Part shown: one piece after another, positions 54,885-62,888 of the stretch
Position numbering within the stretch: position 1 is the first letter of the stretch
Layout: each line of letters opens with the position of its first letter
Assembly (NCBI RefSeq): GCF_900143245.1
Contig: NZ_FRDK01000002.1
Coordinates: 186,001 to 250,000, forward strand
Length of the DNA: 64,000 nt
Direction of reading: 5' to 3'
Origin: Flavobacterium fryxellicola
GTDB lineage: Bacteria; Bacteroidota; Bacteroidia; Flavobacteriales; Flavobacteriaceae
The notes under the pieces: generated by a model
Databases searched by the model: none
What the model was told of the DNA's origin: nothing
The model's input: the letters and a program-made list of their open reading frames with translations, nothing else
Program-made: the position numbers and the translations under genes

Positions 54885-55799
54885 ATGATCAAAAGAACAA
54901 TTCTCATCGAAAGCAAATCTTCAATCACTACAAAAAATCAACAATTAGTAATCAAATCAGAAATAAGAGAAAGTACTATACCAATAGAAGACATTGGCTT
55001 TCTAGTACTTGATCATGTTGAAATCTACTTGAGTATTCCTGCCATGAATCTAGTTGTTGAACATAATACCGCTATTATTATTTGCGGTAGCAACCATCTT
55101 CCCAATGGAATGTTTCTCAACCTCAACAGCCATCATATTCAGCAAGAAATATTCAAAAATCAGATTGAAGCTTCCATTCCACTTAAAAAACAATTATGGC
55201 AGCAAACTATTGTTGAAAAAATTAAAAATCAAGGAGAATTACTAGCCAAGATAACGGCTAGCAAAAACACTTTTGAATTTCTAGCCAGTAAGGTTCTGAG
55301 CGGAGACACATCAAATATGGCAGGCGTTGCGGCACAACAGTATTGGAAAAATTTCCCGCTACCCAATCATGAAAAAGATGGAATAAAAAGAGAACGTTAT
55401 GGCGATTATCCAAATAATTTTTTGAATTATGGTTATGCTATCTTGAGAGCTGCGACCGCACGAGCACTTTCTGGAAGCGGTTTATTGAATACTTTAGGAA
55501 TCCATCATAAAAGTAAATACAATGCTTTTGCTCTTGCGGATGATATTATGGAACCTTTTCGCCCTATTGTGGATGAAAAAGTTTTTGACATTATGAAACG
55601 CTATCCAGAGCAAGAGCTGACCACTACTATAAAAGCGGAACTACTGCAATTACTAACACAAACTGTTTATTTCAAAGAGGAAAAAAGTCCGTTAATGGTT
55701 GGATTACAAAAAACAGCTAGCTCACTCCAACAGTGTTTTACTGGTGACCGTAAAAAAATTAAATATCCTAAATTATGGAACTTAACGGATACCGAATAA
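54885..55799 (+). CDS. cas1: Cas1 integrase subunit, type II-C, with Ala at the catalytic Glu position
   Basis: A 304-residue Cas1. The start MIKRTILIESKSSITTKNQQ, the N-terminal beta domain and the helical catalytic domain match type II Cas1. Of the three metal ligands, His208 (GIHHKSKYNAF) and Glu223 (DIMEPFRP) are present; their spacing of 15 equals that of His205 and Glu220 in S. pyogenes Cas1. The first ligand normally sits in a motif of the form SN-x-E-G-x-AA; here it reads SNMAGVAAQQY, so residue 146 is Ala. If real, this should abolish spacer integration. The frame is otherwise intact. cas2 starts inside its end. Confidence 0.95.
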   Translation: MIKRTILIESKSSITTKNQQLVIKSEIRESTIPIEDIGFLVLDHVEIYLSIPAMNLVVEHNTAIIICGSNHLPNGMFLNLNSHHIQQEIFKNQIEASIPLKKQLWQQTIVEKIKNQGELLAKITASKNTFEFLASKVLSGDTSNMAGVAAQQYWKNFPLPNHEKDGIKRERYGDYPNNFLNYGYAILRAATARALSGSGLLNTLGIHHKSKYNAFALADDIMEPFRPIVDEKVFDIMKRYPEQELTTTIKAELLQLLTQTVYFKEEKSPLMVGLQKTASSLQQCFTGDRKKIKYPKLWNLTDTE

Positions 55800-56104
55800 T
55801 GTGGTTGTTCGTGTTTTTTGATCTACCAACAGAAACCAAAAAAGACAAAAGAAATGCCTCACAATTTCGAGGAAATCTCTTGAAAGATGGTTTTAGCATG
55901 ATGCAATATTCTGTTTACGTACGCCATTGTGCGAGCAGCGAAAGTGCCGATGTACATGAAAAACGCATTCACCGACTATTACCACCCTTAGGAAAAGTGA
56001 GTATTTTACGAATTACGGATAAGCAATTTGGAAATATTTTAAACTTTTGGGGCAAAGCTGAAGTCCCAAAAGCACCGCAACCCACACAATTGGAATTGTT
56101 TTGA
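55775..56104 (+). CDS. cas2: Cas2, type II-C
   Basis: A 109-residue Cas2, the structural partner of Cas1 in spacer acquisition. The ferredoxin-like start YRIMWLFVFFDLPTETKKDK includes the conserved Asp16. The region SMMQYSVYVRHCASSESADV is also typical. I use ATG 55775, giving MELNGYRIMW and a 25-base overlap with cas1. The alternative ATG 55799 (MWLFVFFDLP) overlaps the cas1 stop by one base. No csn2 or cas4 follows, which places the system in subtype II-C. Confidence 0.95.
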   Translation: MELNGYRIMWLFVFFDLPTETKKDKRNASQFRGNLLKDGFSMMQYSVYVRHCASSESADVHEKRIHRLLPPLGKVSILRITDKQFGNILNFWGKAEVPKAPQPTQLELF

Positions 56105-56492
56105 AACAATAGCGCGTATAGTCATTTTGAATGCTAAATATTTATAAAATAGTAGTGTGAACTCTTTGTATCTTGCTATTTCTGGGATTAATTTTCATTA
56201 CTATTAATTCCGAATTATCGCAAACTATTTTTTTCTCTTACTATTTGTCACGCTGGAAGCGTCTCAATTATGTTGCTCTCTTGTTTTGTGCCATTTCCAA
56301 GTTGACAAATAGAGTCGCATGTGCGAATACACCATTTTTTACTTTTTTACAAAAGTTATAAAACCTTTAGAAAAATTACCACTACAAACAAAAAAATGCA
56401 TCAATATTGGGTTATCAAACCAATAAAGAGGCATTTTTCTATACGATATTTACATTTAATACTATGAAAATCAGAAGGTAACAAGCCAACTG
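56105..56492. other. cas2-array intergenic region, structured
   Basis: A 388-base stretch without a convincing gene. It contains a ten-base inverted repeat, CTATTTGTCA (56241-56250) and TGACAAATAG (56303-56312). Inside it is a small stem ACGCT-GGA-AGCGT, and just outside it TCGCA-TG-TGCGA. A terminator lies at 56390-56439. The last 50 bases before the first repeat would be the array-proximal leader or trailer. A small non-coding RNA is possible. Confidence 0.5.
56390..56439. terminator. terminator at the left end of the CRISPR array
   Basis: AAAAATGC and GCATTTTT enclose an inner stem, ATTGG/CCAAT. Read leftward the hairpin is followed by seven T, so it suits the end of the pre-crRNA. Read rightward it can also end the cas1-cas2 transcript. 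Confidence 0.75.
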
Positions 56493-57783
56493 AATATCGT
56501 GTTTTCTAATCTTTAATCAAACCACAACTTGGGGAATGTATGAAAACTTTGTTCCGTTGAATATCGTGTTTTCTAATCTTTAATCAAACCACAACTAGTG
56601 ACAAGCGTAGGGAATACAGACATTGAATATCGTGTTTTCTAATCTTTAATCAAACCACAACTATGAATTTATTACAAGCTCTAATCAGCAAGAATATCGT
56701 GTTTTCTAATCTTTAATCAAACCACAACTGGCCTTCCAATTTTGTGTTGAAACATTCAAATATCGTGTTTTCTAATCTTTAATCAAACCACAACTATCTA
56801 GCTTATCGGTGTAAAGCTCCGTGTAATATCGTGTTTTCTAATCTTTAATCAAACCACAACCAGAACTTGCAAGAATAGAAGCAGATAAAGGAATATCGTG
56901 TTTTCTAATCTTTAATCAAACCACAACGCTAAAAGCAAAACACGGATTATTGTATTTGAATATCGTGTTTTCTAATCTTTAATCAAACCACAACTGGTTT
57001 GTGTCTTGGTCATAAACTGATACGAATATCGTGTTTTCTAATCTTTAATCAAACCACAACTAAGTCATAAGGATAGTTTAAATTTAGAGAAATATCGTGT
57101 TTTCTAATCTTTAATCAAACCACAACTGGGCTTCTAATGGATGTTTTTTTTACAGCAATATCGTGTTTTCTAATCTTTAATCAAACCACAACTTGAGCAA
57201 TCAGTATTAGAATATTTCGAAAAATATCGTGTTTTCTAATCTTTAATCAAACCACAACTAATAATGAAAAAACCGTGAAACATTCGGGAATATCGTGTTT
57301 TCTAATCTTTAATCAAACCACAACAATAACTACAAGTGTAATAGCACAGCATGGAATATCGTGTTTTCTAATCTTTAATCAAACCACAACTAGCACCAAA
57401 ATGCTCCATTATACCGTCATAATATCGTGTTTTCTAATCTTTAATCAAACCACAACTTCCATTTGGTCATGGGCTAATCCTAGAGAATATCGTGTTTTCT
57501 AATCTTTAATCAAACCACAACTTTAATCCAAAAATAGGTAATTACTTTTCAAATATCGTGTTTTCTAATCTTTAATCAAACCACAACTGTAGCTCTCGTT
57601 ATTCCTATCTTTTCCGAATATCGTGTTTTCTAATCTTTAATCAAACCACAACACATTTCTTCTCCGTAATCTTCTCCATATTAATATCGTGTTTTCTAAT
57701 CTTTAATCAAACCACAACAACTATCTAACGAACTTACTTTTTCTTTTAATATCGTGTTTTCTAATCTTTAATCAAACCACAAC
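56493..57783 (-). CRISPR. type II-C CRISPR array, 20 repeats and 19 spacers
   Basis: Twenty 36-base repeats, all identical as far as I can read, with spacers of 29 to 31 bases (mostly 30). On the plus strand each repeat begins AATATCGTGTTTTCTAAT and ends TCAAACCACAAC. In crRNA sense (minus strand) it begins GTTGTGGTTTGATTAAAG, the usual type II orientation. Repeats start at 56493, 56560, 56626, 56693, 56759, 56825, 56892, 56959, 57025, 57091, 57157, 57223, 57289, 57355, 57421, 57486, 57552, 57617, 57683 and 57748. No terminal repeat is degenerate. Spacer targets cannot be found without a search. Confidence 0.99.
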
Positions 57784-57838
57784 AGAAAGCTACTGCATCC
57801 CTGCTGGGCGGATGCCATACCTTTCAGTTGTGGTTTGA
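57772..57838 (-). other. cis anti-repeat hairpin at the array end
   Basis: Just outside the last plus-strand repeat, GTTGTGGTTTGA (57827-57838) repeats the first 12 bases of the crRNA-sense repeat in inverted orientation. It is the perfect complement of the 12 bases ending that repeat (57772-57783). Nested inside are GAAAG/CTTTC and GCATCC/GGATGC stems. A leftward pre-crRNA would therefore carry an anti-repeat that folds its first repeat into a hairpin. Confidence 0.8.
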
Positions 57839-57890
57839 GATGTTTAAGACGTTGAAAAACTTATGTCAAAGAACTTTTGTGCCTTTTTTA

Positions 57891-57956
57891 TCATTCCAAA
57901 GAAGGAAAAATCACATTAGTTGCTCTACTGATGTGATTCCTTTTTCGTCGGAATGA
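57891..57956. repeat. imperfect 26-base inverted repeat between array and small ORF
   Basis: Arms TCATTCCAAAGAAGGAAAAA and on (57891-57916) and 57931-57956 match at 20 of 26 positions around a 14-base loop. There is no T-run at either end, so it is not a standard terminator. Confidence 0.6.
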
Positions 57957-57961
57957 CAAAA

Positions 57962-58096
57962 CTAAACATTCAATTTTTTCTTTATGTCAGCTAATAATTC
58001 TTCCTTTGTTTTGGTGCTAAAACCACTTTTCTCCGCTTTATCAATTTTTGCTTGAATCTTTTTGATTTGCTCTTCTGTTAATTTTAACTCATCCAT
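57962..58096 (-). CDS. 44-codon ORF directly behind cas9
   Basis: A short reading frame starting ATG at 58096, 11 bases after the cas9 stop and on the same strand. It encodes MDELKLTEEQIKKIQAKIDK, then AEKSGFSTKTKEELLADI and a basic tail ending KKKLNV. It is strongly charged and reads as two helices with a short turn. The pattern loosely resembles the small antitoxin-like proteins of the ParD or addiction-module type, but no toxin is adjacent and I do not claim homology. It could be an accessory or control protein translated with Cas9, or chance. Coding bias looks natural. Confidence 0.55.
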   Translation of the reverse strand: MDELKLTEEQIKKIQAKIDKAEKSGFSTKTKEELLADIKKKLNV

Positions 58097-58107
58097 AATC
58101 TTTATTT

Positions 58108-61100
58108 TTAAATTTGTACAAACTTACCTGTTGGCGAAATTTTAAAATCAATTCCTTCAATTAAAGCATTGAAATTGCTAACTTTAAACTTAATATATGG
58201 AAAATCTTTAAAATTATCTATAACATCCCCACCCTTTGGTGTTGTCAAACCACTTTCTTTAATCTTTACTTTTTTAATTGAACCTATTGAATCACAAACA
58301 TTATTTTCAAAATAATGTTTGTTAAGTAAATCATTCAATTTTTTAAAAAAATCAGACTTTTTTAAATTATCATTTTTAAAATCAGAAAAAACTTTATCCC
58401 ACAAACCTAATTTTTCCATTTCACTTTTTAATTCAAATAATTTTTGTTTATTAATAACATCGTTCATATAAGCAATATTTTCTGTCGAACCTTTTGCAGA
58501 AATACAATACATTAATTTTATTCCGTCTTTATCTAGCCCTGAAATCTTATACAATCTTTTAATGATACTATTAGGATTATTAAAGTCAATCTCTTCCTTT
58601 TCATTTTTGTATAGAATCACATTCAACCCTTTTTTTAAAATAATAGGTATTTTATTTGACCTTAATAAATTAAATCCAGTTTCTATATGCTTTTCGGGTA
58701 CTAAAGAAATTATATCTTTTTTCCTTTCATTTTTATTTTTCAATTTATAATAATAACCAGCGTCCATATAATTAATTAATTCAAAAGCTCTTTCTGTCTT
58801 TCCTTTTTTATCTAACCCTTCATAAATTGCCATTGCAAAATTCTCATCATTTTGTCCATATACTTTTTGTTTGTGTTCGTGACGAGATTTTGATAAAGAA
58901 CTATGTTCTTTTATTTCTAATGGATTTTTCACTGAATTCGCATACAGACGAACTTTGTTAATTGGAATTCCTTTTTCTTCGTTCATCCAAACTTTACCAT
59001 CAATTTTATTTTTTTGTTGTGGATTTGAAGAAAGTATTAAAACCTTACTTGCTATGGCTTCTTTTACTTTTTCTTTTACCATTTCATCTACAATGTTATC
59101 AACATCAGATGCTTTTATACTTTCTAAATCTTTACGAATTACATAACGGATTTCTTCTGTCTTTAATGGGTTTTTAATTGCTCCATAAATACTGTCTTGA
59201 TGCAAAGAACCTCGAATAGTATCACCTTGTTGTAATCTTGGAAGTTTTTTCCCATCCTTGTCTAATTTGTATATAACTTTTCCACTAATATCTTTTTTAG
59301 CAACAGCTTTTCCATTTACATCTCTTTCAATTTCAGCAACATATTGTTTTCTGCCTCGAACTCTAACAATCTTTTTAGATTGCTTTTTTACATTATCTGG
59401 CGTATAATGTGAAACTAAAATTCCTTCTTCAATCTTTTTTAAATCCTCTTTAAAAGTTTTCCAAGGTTTTGATTCCGCTACTATTTTTCTAGCTTCGGTG
59501 ATTTGTTCTTTATCTTCTAACGTCCAAGCGTGTGCCAACACATCATACTTATCTTTAGTCATACACGCAATAGTAATAGCATCTATAGTGTGATGCGTAT
59601 GTTTGCTTCTGTCTTTTTCTTTAAAATACTTTTTTCCGTTTTCTTGATAACTTTCCTGAATGCCCCAAATTTTCCTAAACTCGGCAACCATTCCGCCTTT
59701 TACACTTTCTACTCTATTGAAATACGATTTCAAATAGGCTTGTGCATATCTTGTAATAATTCCTGTGTCTGGAATTTGACTGTTTTTAAATCCTACTTTT
59801 GGCTCAGTCCAAATAAAACGATCGTATTTGCCTTGAAGATAATCGCGTCTTAAAGTCAAATAATGTCTTCTTCTTATTTTTTTGTCTTTAGCTTCTTTGG
59901 TTGCTGCTGTTTTTGTAGAGCGAATAATCATTTCTATTTCTCTGCTCAAATTATCAGCTTCTTCTTTCCAATGTGCAATTCTTGGTAAAATTTCTAAATG
60001 ATTGCCTAATTCAAAAGGCATTTTTTGCTTTTTAACATCTCTGTTAAACTTCTGACTACAAAGCGTTTTATTCATTTGCGAATTATCTTGCGAGATACTT
60101 CTTGGAACCGTGTGTTCTATATCGTAGGCAGGATTATCTCCAATAATATCGCATATGCTAATACTGTTTCCATTCTCATAAATCTCTTTCCTGTCTTGCT
60201 CAATCCATAGTTGATAACGTAATAAATCATCAACCGTTGGCTCGATTTCTTTATTACATTCTGCTAAATAGAGTTTCTTAATTTCATCTCTATACTTTTC
60301 ACGCTCTTTTTTATTCTCATTTTGATAATCCTGAATTCCTTTTCGTTTATTGGCATCGTTCAATTCACGAGCCATTTCAATATGAATTCGAGTAGATGAA
60401 TCTACTTGTTCTTCAACTATCAATGTATTCAAAACTTTACGCAATTGATGCAAAGCACGCATTGCCATTGGATTTTTAATAGATGAAGTTAACGGACTTC
60501 CTAAAATAAGTTGCCCTGTTTCTGTTCCATCTTTATCTTTCACTATTTGTTTTTTAAAAACTTCAATGTCTGATGGATGATATAGTTTTTTTAACTGTTT
60601 GGCATTATTGCAAAAAACCTCTCCATCTTGATTTTCTCCTTTTAGAAATTCTAAAACTTTTTCATCTAAACGCTTTACTTTTATGAATTCATGAGCCTTT
60701 AATTGTTCAATAAAAACAGGAAATAATTCGTTTAAAATAGTTTCTTGCTTTATACCATCATCGATGTGATGAAATTTAAAAAAAGAAACGAGTTTTTTAC
60801 TTAAATCCTTTCTATAAGTATCTGCTGCTTCTTTAGAGTAGTAGGCTCCATCAACTTTGCATTCTTTAATTAATCCGTTTACAACTTCCAGAAGTCCATT
60901 ATCAACAATATTATTGGCTATAATTGCAGCAATCTTGTCTTGAATATATTTTCTTTGTCCTAAATCATTCCAAATTACCTCATCCACAATACTTTCAATA
61001 TTTGCCATAAACACAGCGTGTGAATACAATAATCCTTCTCTCATATAAGGAAGAATCTTGTTTATCGCATTTAGACTCAAATTTCCAAAATCCTTTTTCA

Positions 61101-62691
61101 ATTTAATCTTGCTGAAAGCCTTGGCATTTTTATCCTCCAATCCTAATTTATTTTTTGCATATTCGTACAAATAAATATCTGAAGTGGAAACAGATAACAA
61201 ATGCCATAAATCCTTATAATTAACGGTTCTGGAAACTTCAATACCTTTTGAATTAGTCGTTTTATAGATAAATGATTTTGTCTTCCAATCTTCACCAACT
61301 ACACTCTTTAATGAAGCTGAAACTGGACAACCCGAAACTGTATCTGTCGGCTTATAATTAAACCAATAATGAAAACTATCTCTTTTTGAAGATTTATAAA
61401 ATCCAAAAGTTGCTCCTTTCTCAATCAATTCTTTAGCTAAATCTTCAAAATTGAAGTTGTCTTTTTTTCTTAAAAATTTAGGAATTAAATTTAATTTTTC
61501 TTCTTGACTTAAAAATCTCAACACTTTTTCAGACTGAGTACCTATTTTAATGGTATTTAAATATTCCCACATTCTTTTTTCTTCAAAATCAGGATGTGAA
61601 ATAGCACAACGAGATTTGCTTTTTTCAAAGGAACATTTCCCTATTAATCCTTTTTGAGATTTTAAAGGACGTTGAAAAAAGATTGCTTTGTATAACTCTT
61701 TAGCCAAACCCTCAAACTTCTTTTCTGGTAGTTTTTCATTTTGATTAATTGAACCAATTCCTTGAAATTTACAAATTATTTTAAATTCTTCAAGATAGTG
61801 ATCTTCTCTTGAAGTGTATTGATTTCTAATTCTTTCTTTATTATATAAGCTGAAAAAATATTGTCCTAAAGTTTTAAAATTTCCTTCAAGCATAGCTTGA
61901 GATATATCTTTAATTTTACCTTTTACTTTACCTAAAACATCTTTTTTGTTTAATCGTTCAATAATTTCTGCTTTGCCTTTTTCAAAATCAGTATCATTCT
62001 TTTTAACAATTGCTTGAATTGATCTATATAAAGAAACTAATTTTTTATCCCCTTCATCTAAATCTTTTGCAAAACCGCCTTTTTCATTAGCATCAAGAAT
62101 TCCTGTATCAAAAAAATAATCTTTTAAACTTGTAAGAATCTCATCAGTAGAATTTAAATCTTCAACGAGTGCTTCAATTTTTGGACAATGTTCTTCTAAA
62201 ATTCCTTCAGCAGATTGGTCTAAACGATTACTCAAAAAACCTCTTCTTTGGGCAATATGATAGAATGCACGACCTACTTCAAACAAAGTAACTTTTTGCT
62301 TACTTGCTTTATCTCTAAAAAAGTAAGGATTAATGTTTTCGTCATCACTAGTCCTTAACCATTCCAGAAATTCAGGATTAAGTGGATATTCTTTAAAACC
62401 AGATTTTTTCCACTCCTCCACTTCTTCAATGGAGAGCGGACACATCCCGTTTAAGGATAAAACTTTTAAAGTTTCATATTTTCTTAATTTTCTACGGTAT
62501 TTTATTTTTCGAGCGCTTCTGTAACCTGTTCGTTCAGCAGCGCGAGAACTTTCGATTCCTTTCTCTGATTTTACTCCTTCCGAAAATATTCTAACTCCTT
62601 TATCAACTAATGAGAAATCATTTCCATCTTTTTCCACTATCGCCCACCCAATACTATTTGTCCCTAAATCCAATCCTAATATTTTTGCCAT
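58108..62691 (-). CDS. cas9: Cas9 effector nuclease, large type II-C
   Basis: A 1527-residue Cas9. RuvC-I is GLDLGTNSIGWA with catalytic Asp8. The arginine-rich bridge follows (about 55-75, RTGYRSARKIKYRRKLRKYE). RuvC-II is IHIEMAREL with Glu772. HNH is DIEHTVPRS with His860, and RuvC-III is HTHHTIDAIT with Asp1037. All nuclease residues are intact, so it should cut both DNA strands. The protein is longer than Campylobacter or Neisseria II-C Cas9 (about 1000-1100 residues) but in the range of Bacteroidetes enzymes. It is on the opposite strand from cas1-cas2, divergent from tracrRNA, and followed by a small ORF. Confidence 0.98.
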   Translation of the reverse strand: MAKILGLDLGTNSIGWAIVEKDGNDFSLVDKGVRIFSEGVKSEKGIESSRAAERTGYRSARKIKYRRKLRKYETLKVLSLNGMCPLSIEEVEEWKKSGFKEYPLNPEFLEWLRTSDDENINPYFFRDKASKQKVTLFEVGRAFYHIAQRRGFLSNRLDQSAEGILEEHCPKIEALVEDLNSTDEILTSLKDYFFDTGILDANEKGGFAKDLDEGDKKLVSLYRSIQAIVKKNDTDFEKGKAEIIERLNKKDVLGKVKGKIKDISQAMLEGNFKTLGQYFFSLYNKERIRNQYTSREDHYLEEFKIICKFQGIGSINQNEKLPEKKFEGLAKELYKAIFFQRPLKSQKGLIGKCSFEKSKSRCAISHPDFEEKRMWEYLNTIKIGTQSEKVLRFLSQEEKLNLIPKFLRKKDNFNFEDLAKELIEKGATFGFYKSSKRDSFHYWFNYKPTDTVSGCPVSASLKSVVGEDWKTKSFIYKTTNSKGIEVSRTVNYKDLWHLLSVSTSDIYLYEYAKNKLGLEDKNAKAFSKIKLKKDFGNLSLNAINKILPYMREGLLYSHAVFMANIESIVDEVIWNDLGQRKYIQDKIAAIIANNIVDNGLLEVVNGLIKECKVDGAYYSKEAADTYRKDLSKKLVSFFKFHHIDDGIKQETILNELFPVFIEQLKAHEFIKVKRLDEKVLEFLKGENQDGEVFCNNAKQLKKLYHPSDIEVFKKQIVKDKDGTETGQLILGSPLTSSIKNPMAMRALHQLRKVLNTLIVEEQVDSSTRIHIEMARELNDANKRKGIQDYQNENKKEREKYRDEIKKLYLAECNKEIEPTVDDLLRYQLWIEQDRKEIYENGNSISICDIIGDNPAYDIEHTVPRSISQDNSQMNKTLCSQKFNRDVKKQKMPFELGNHLEILPRIAHWKEEADNLSREIEMIIRSTKTAATKEAKDKKIRRRHYLTLRRDYLQGKYDRFIWTEPKVGFKNSQIPDTGIITRYAQAYLKSYFNRVESVKGGMVAEFRKIWGIQESYQENGKKYFKEKDRSKHTHHTIDAITIACMTKDKYDVLAHAWTLEDKEQITEARKIVAESKPWKTFKEDLKKIEEGILVSHYTPDNVKKQSKKIVRVRGRKQYVAEIERDVNGKAVAKKDISGKVIYKLDKDGKKLPRLQQGDTIRGSLHQDSIYGAIKNPLKTEEIRYVIRKDLESIKASDVDNIVDEMVKEKVKEAIASKVLILSSNPQQKNKIDGKVWMNEEKGIPINKVRLYANSVKNPLEIKEHSSLSKSRHEHKQKVYGQNDENFAMAIYEGLDKKGKTERAFELINYMDAGYYYKLKNKNERKKDIISLVPEKHIETGFNLLRSNKIPIILKKGLNVILYKNEKEEIDFNNPNSIIKRLYKISGLDKDGIKLMYCISAKGSTENIAYMNDVINKQKLFELKSEMEKLGLWDKVFSDFKNDNLKKSDFFKKLNDLLNKHYFENNVCDSIGSIKKVKIKESGLTTPKGGDVIDNFKDFPYIKFKVSNFNALIEGIDFKISPTGKFVQI

Positions 62692-62760
62692 GTCAACTCT
62701 ATTTTGTAAGAATTTTTAAAACTACAAAGAAAATATTTAATCGTTTTACGGTTTTCCTCA

Positions 62761-62791
62761 TTGCAACTTAACTATTTTTTGTTTACGTTTG
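62761..62791 (+). promoter_or_regulatory. complete bipartite promoter of tracrRNA
   Basis: TTG (62761-62763), 20 bases, then TACGTTTG (62784-62791) matches the consensus. Transcription should start near 62797, immediately before the anti-repeat. Confidence 0.68.
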
Positions 62792-62796
62792 TATCT

Positions 62797-62883
62797 GATT
62801 AAAATTTCTAATCTTTAATCTTATCACAATAAGGCTATATGCCGTAGATGAAAATCTTTAGTCCTGCTTCGGTGGGACTTTTC
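62797..62883 (+). ncRNA. tracrRNA
   Basis: The anti-repeat (about 62800-62830) pairs with the crRNA repeat: 16 continuous base pairs (TTTCTAATCTTTAATC), an internal loop of four against four bases, then six pairs (CACAAT, one G-U). It is followed by three hairpins: GGC-TATAT-GCC, AGAT-GAAA-ATCT and AGTCCTGC-TTCG-GTGGGACT, the last with a T-run. The order anti-repeat, small nexus stem and terminator is typical of type II tracrRNA. Length is about 87 bases. It is transcribed divergently from cas9 from its own promoter. Confidence 0.9.
62860..62883 (+). terminator. terminator of tracrRNA
   Basis: The stem AGTCC(TGC)/(GTG)GGACT is capped by a TTCG tetraloop and followed by TTT. Confidence 0.85.
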
Positions 62884-62888
62884 ATTTT

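Noticed and set aside
56173-56361. A 62-codon frame between cas2 and the array
   Set aside because: Composition unlike a protein, no start context, and it overlaps a structured inverted repeat; not annotated as a gene.
56430-56460. An ACGATATT match to the repeat end in the leader, as a degenerate extra repeat
   Set aside because: Only eight bases match, in AT-rich DNA; chance is likely.
57275-57502. A 75-codon frame encoding repeated SCFLIFNQTTT segments
   Set aside because: It lies inside the CRISPR array and only translates repeats.
57784-57900. The array-adjacent anti-repeat as the main tracrRNA gene
   Set aside because: It lacks a terminator and a clear promoter and runs into the array; the unit at 62797 has promoter, longer anti-repeat, nexus stem and terminator.
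57891-57956. The inverted repeat as a rho-independent terminator of cas9
   Set aside because: No T-run follows on the minus strand; kept only as an inverted repeat.
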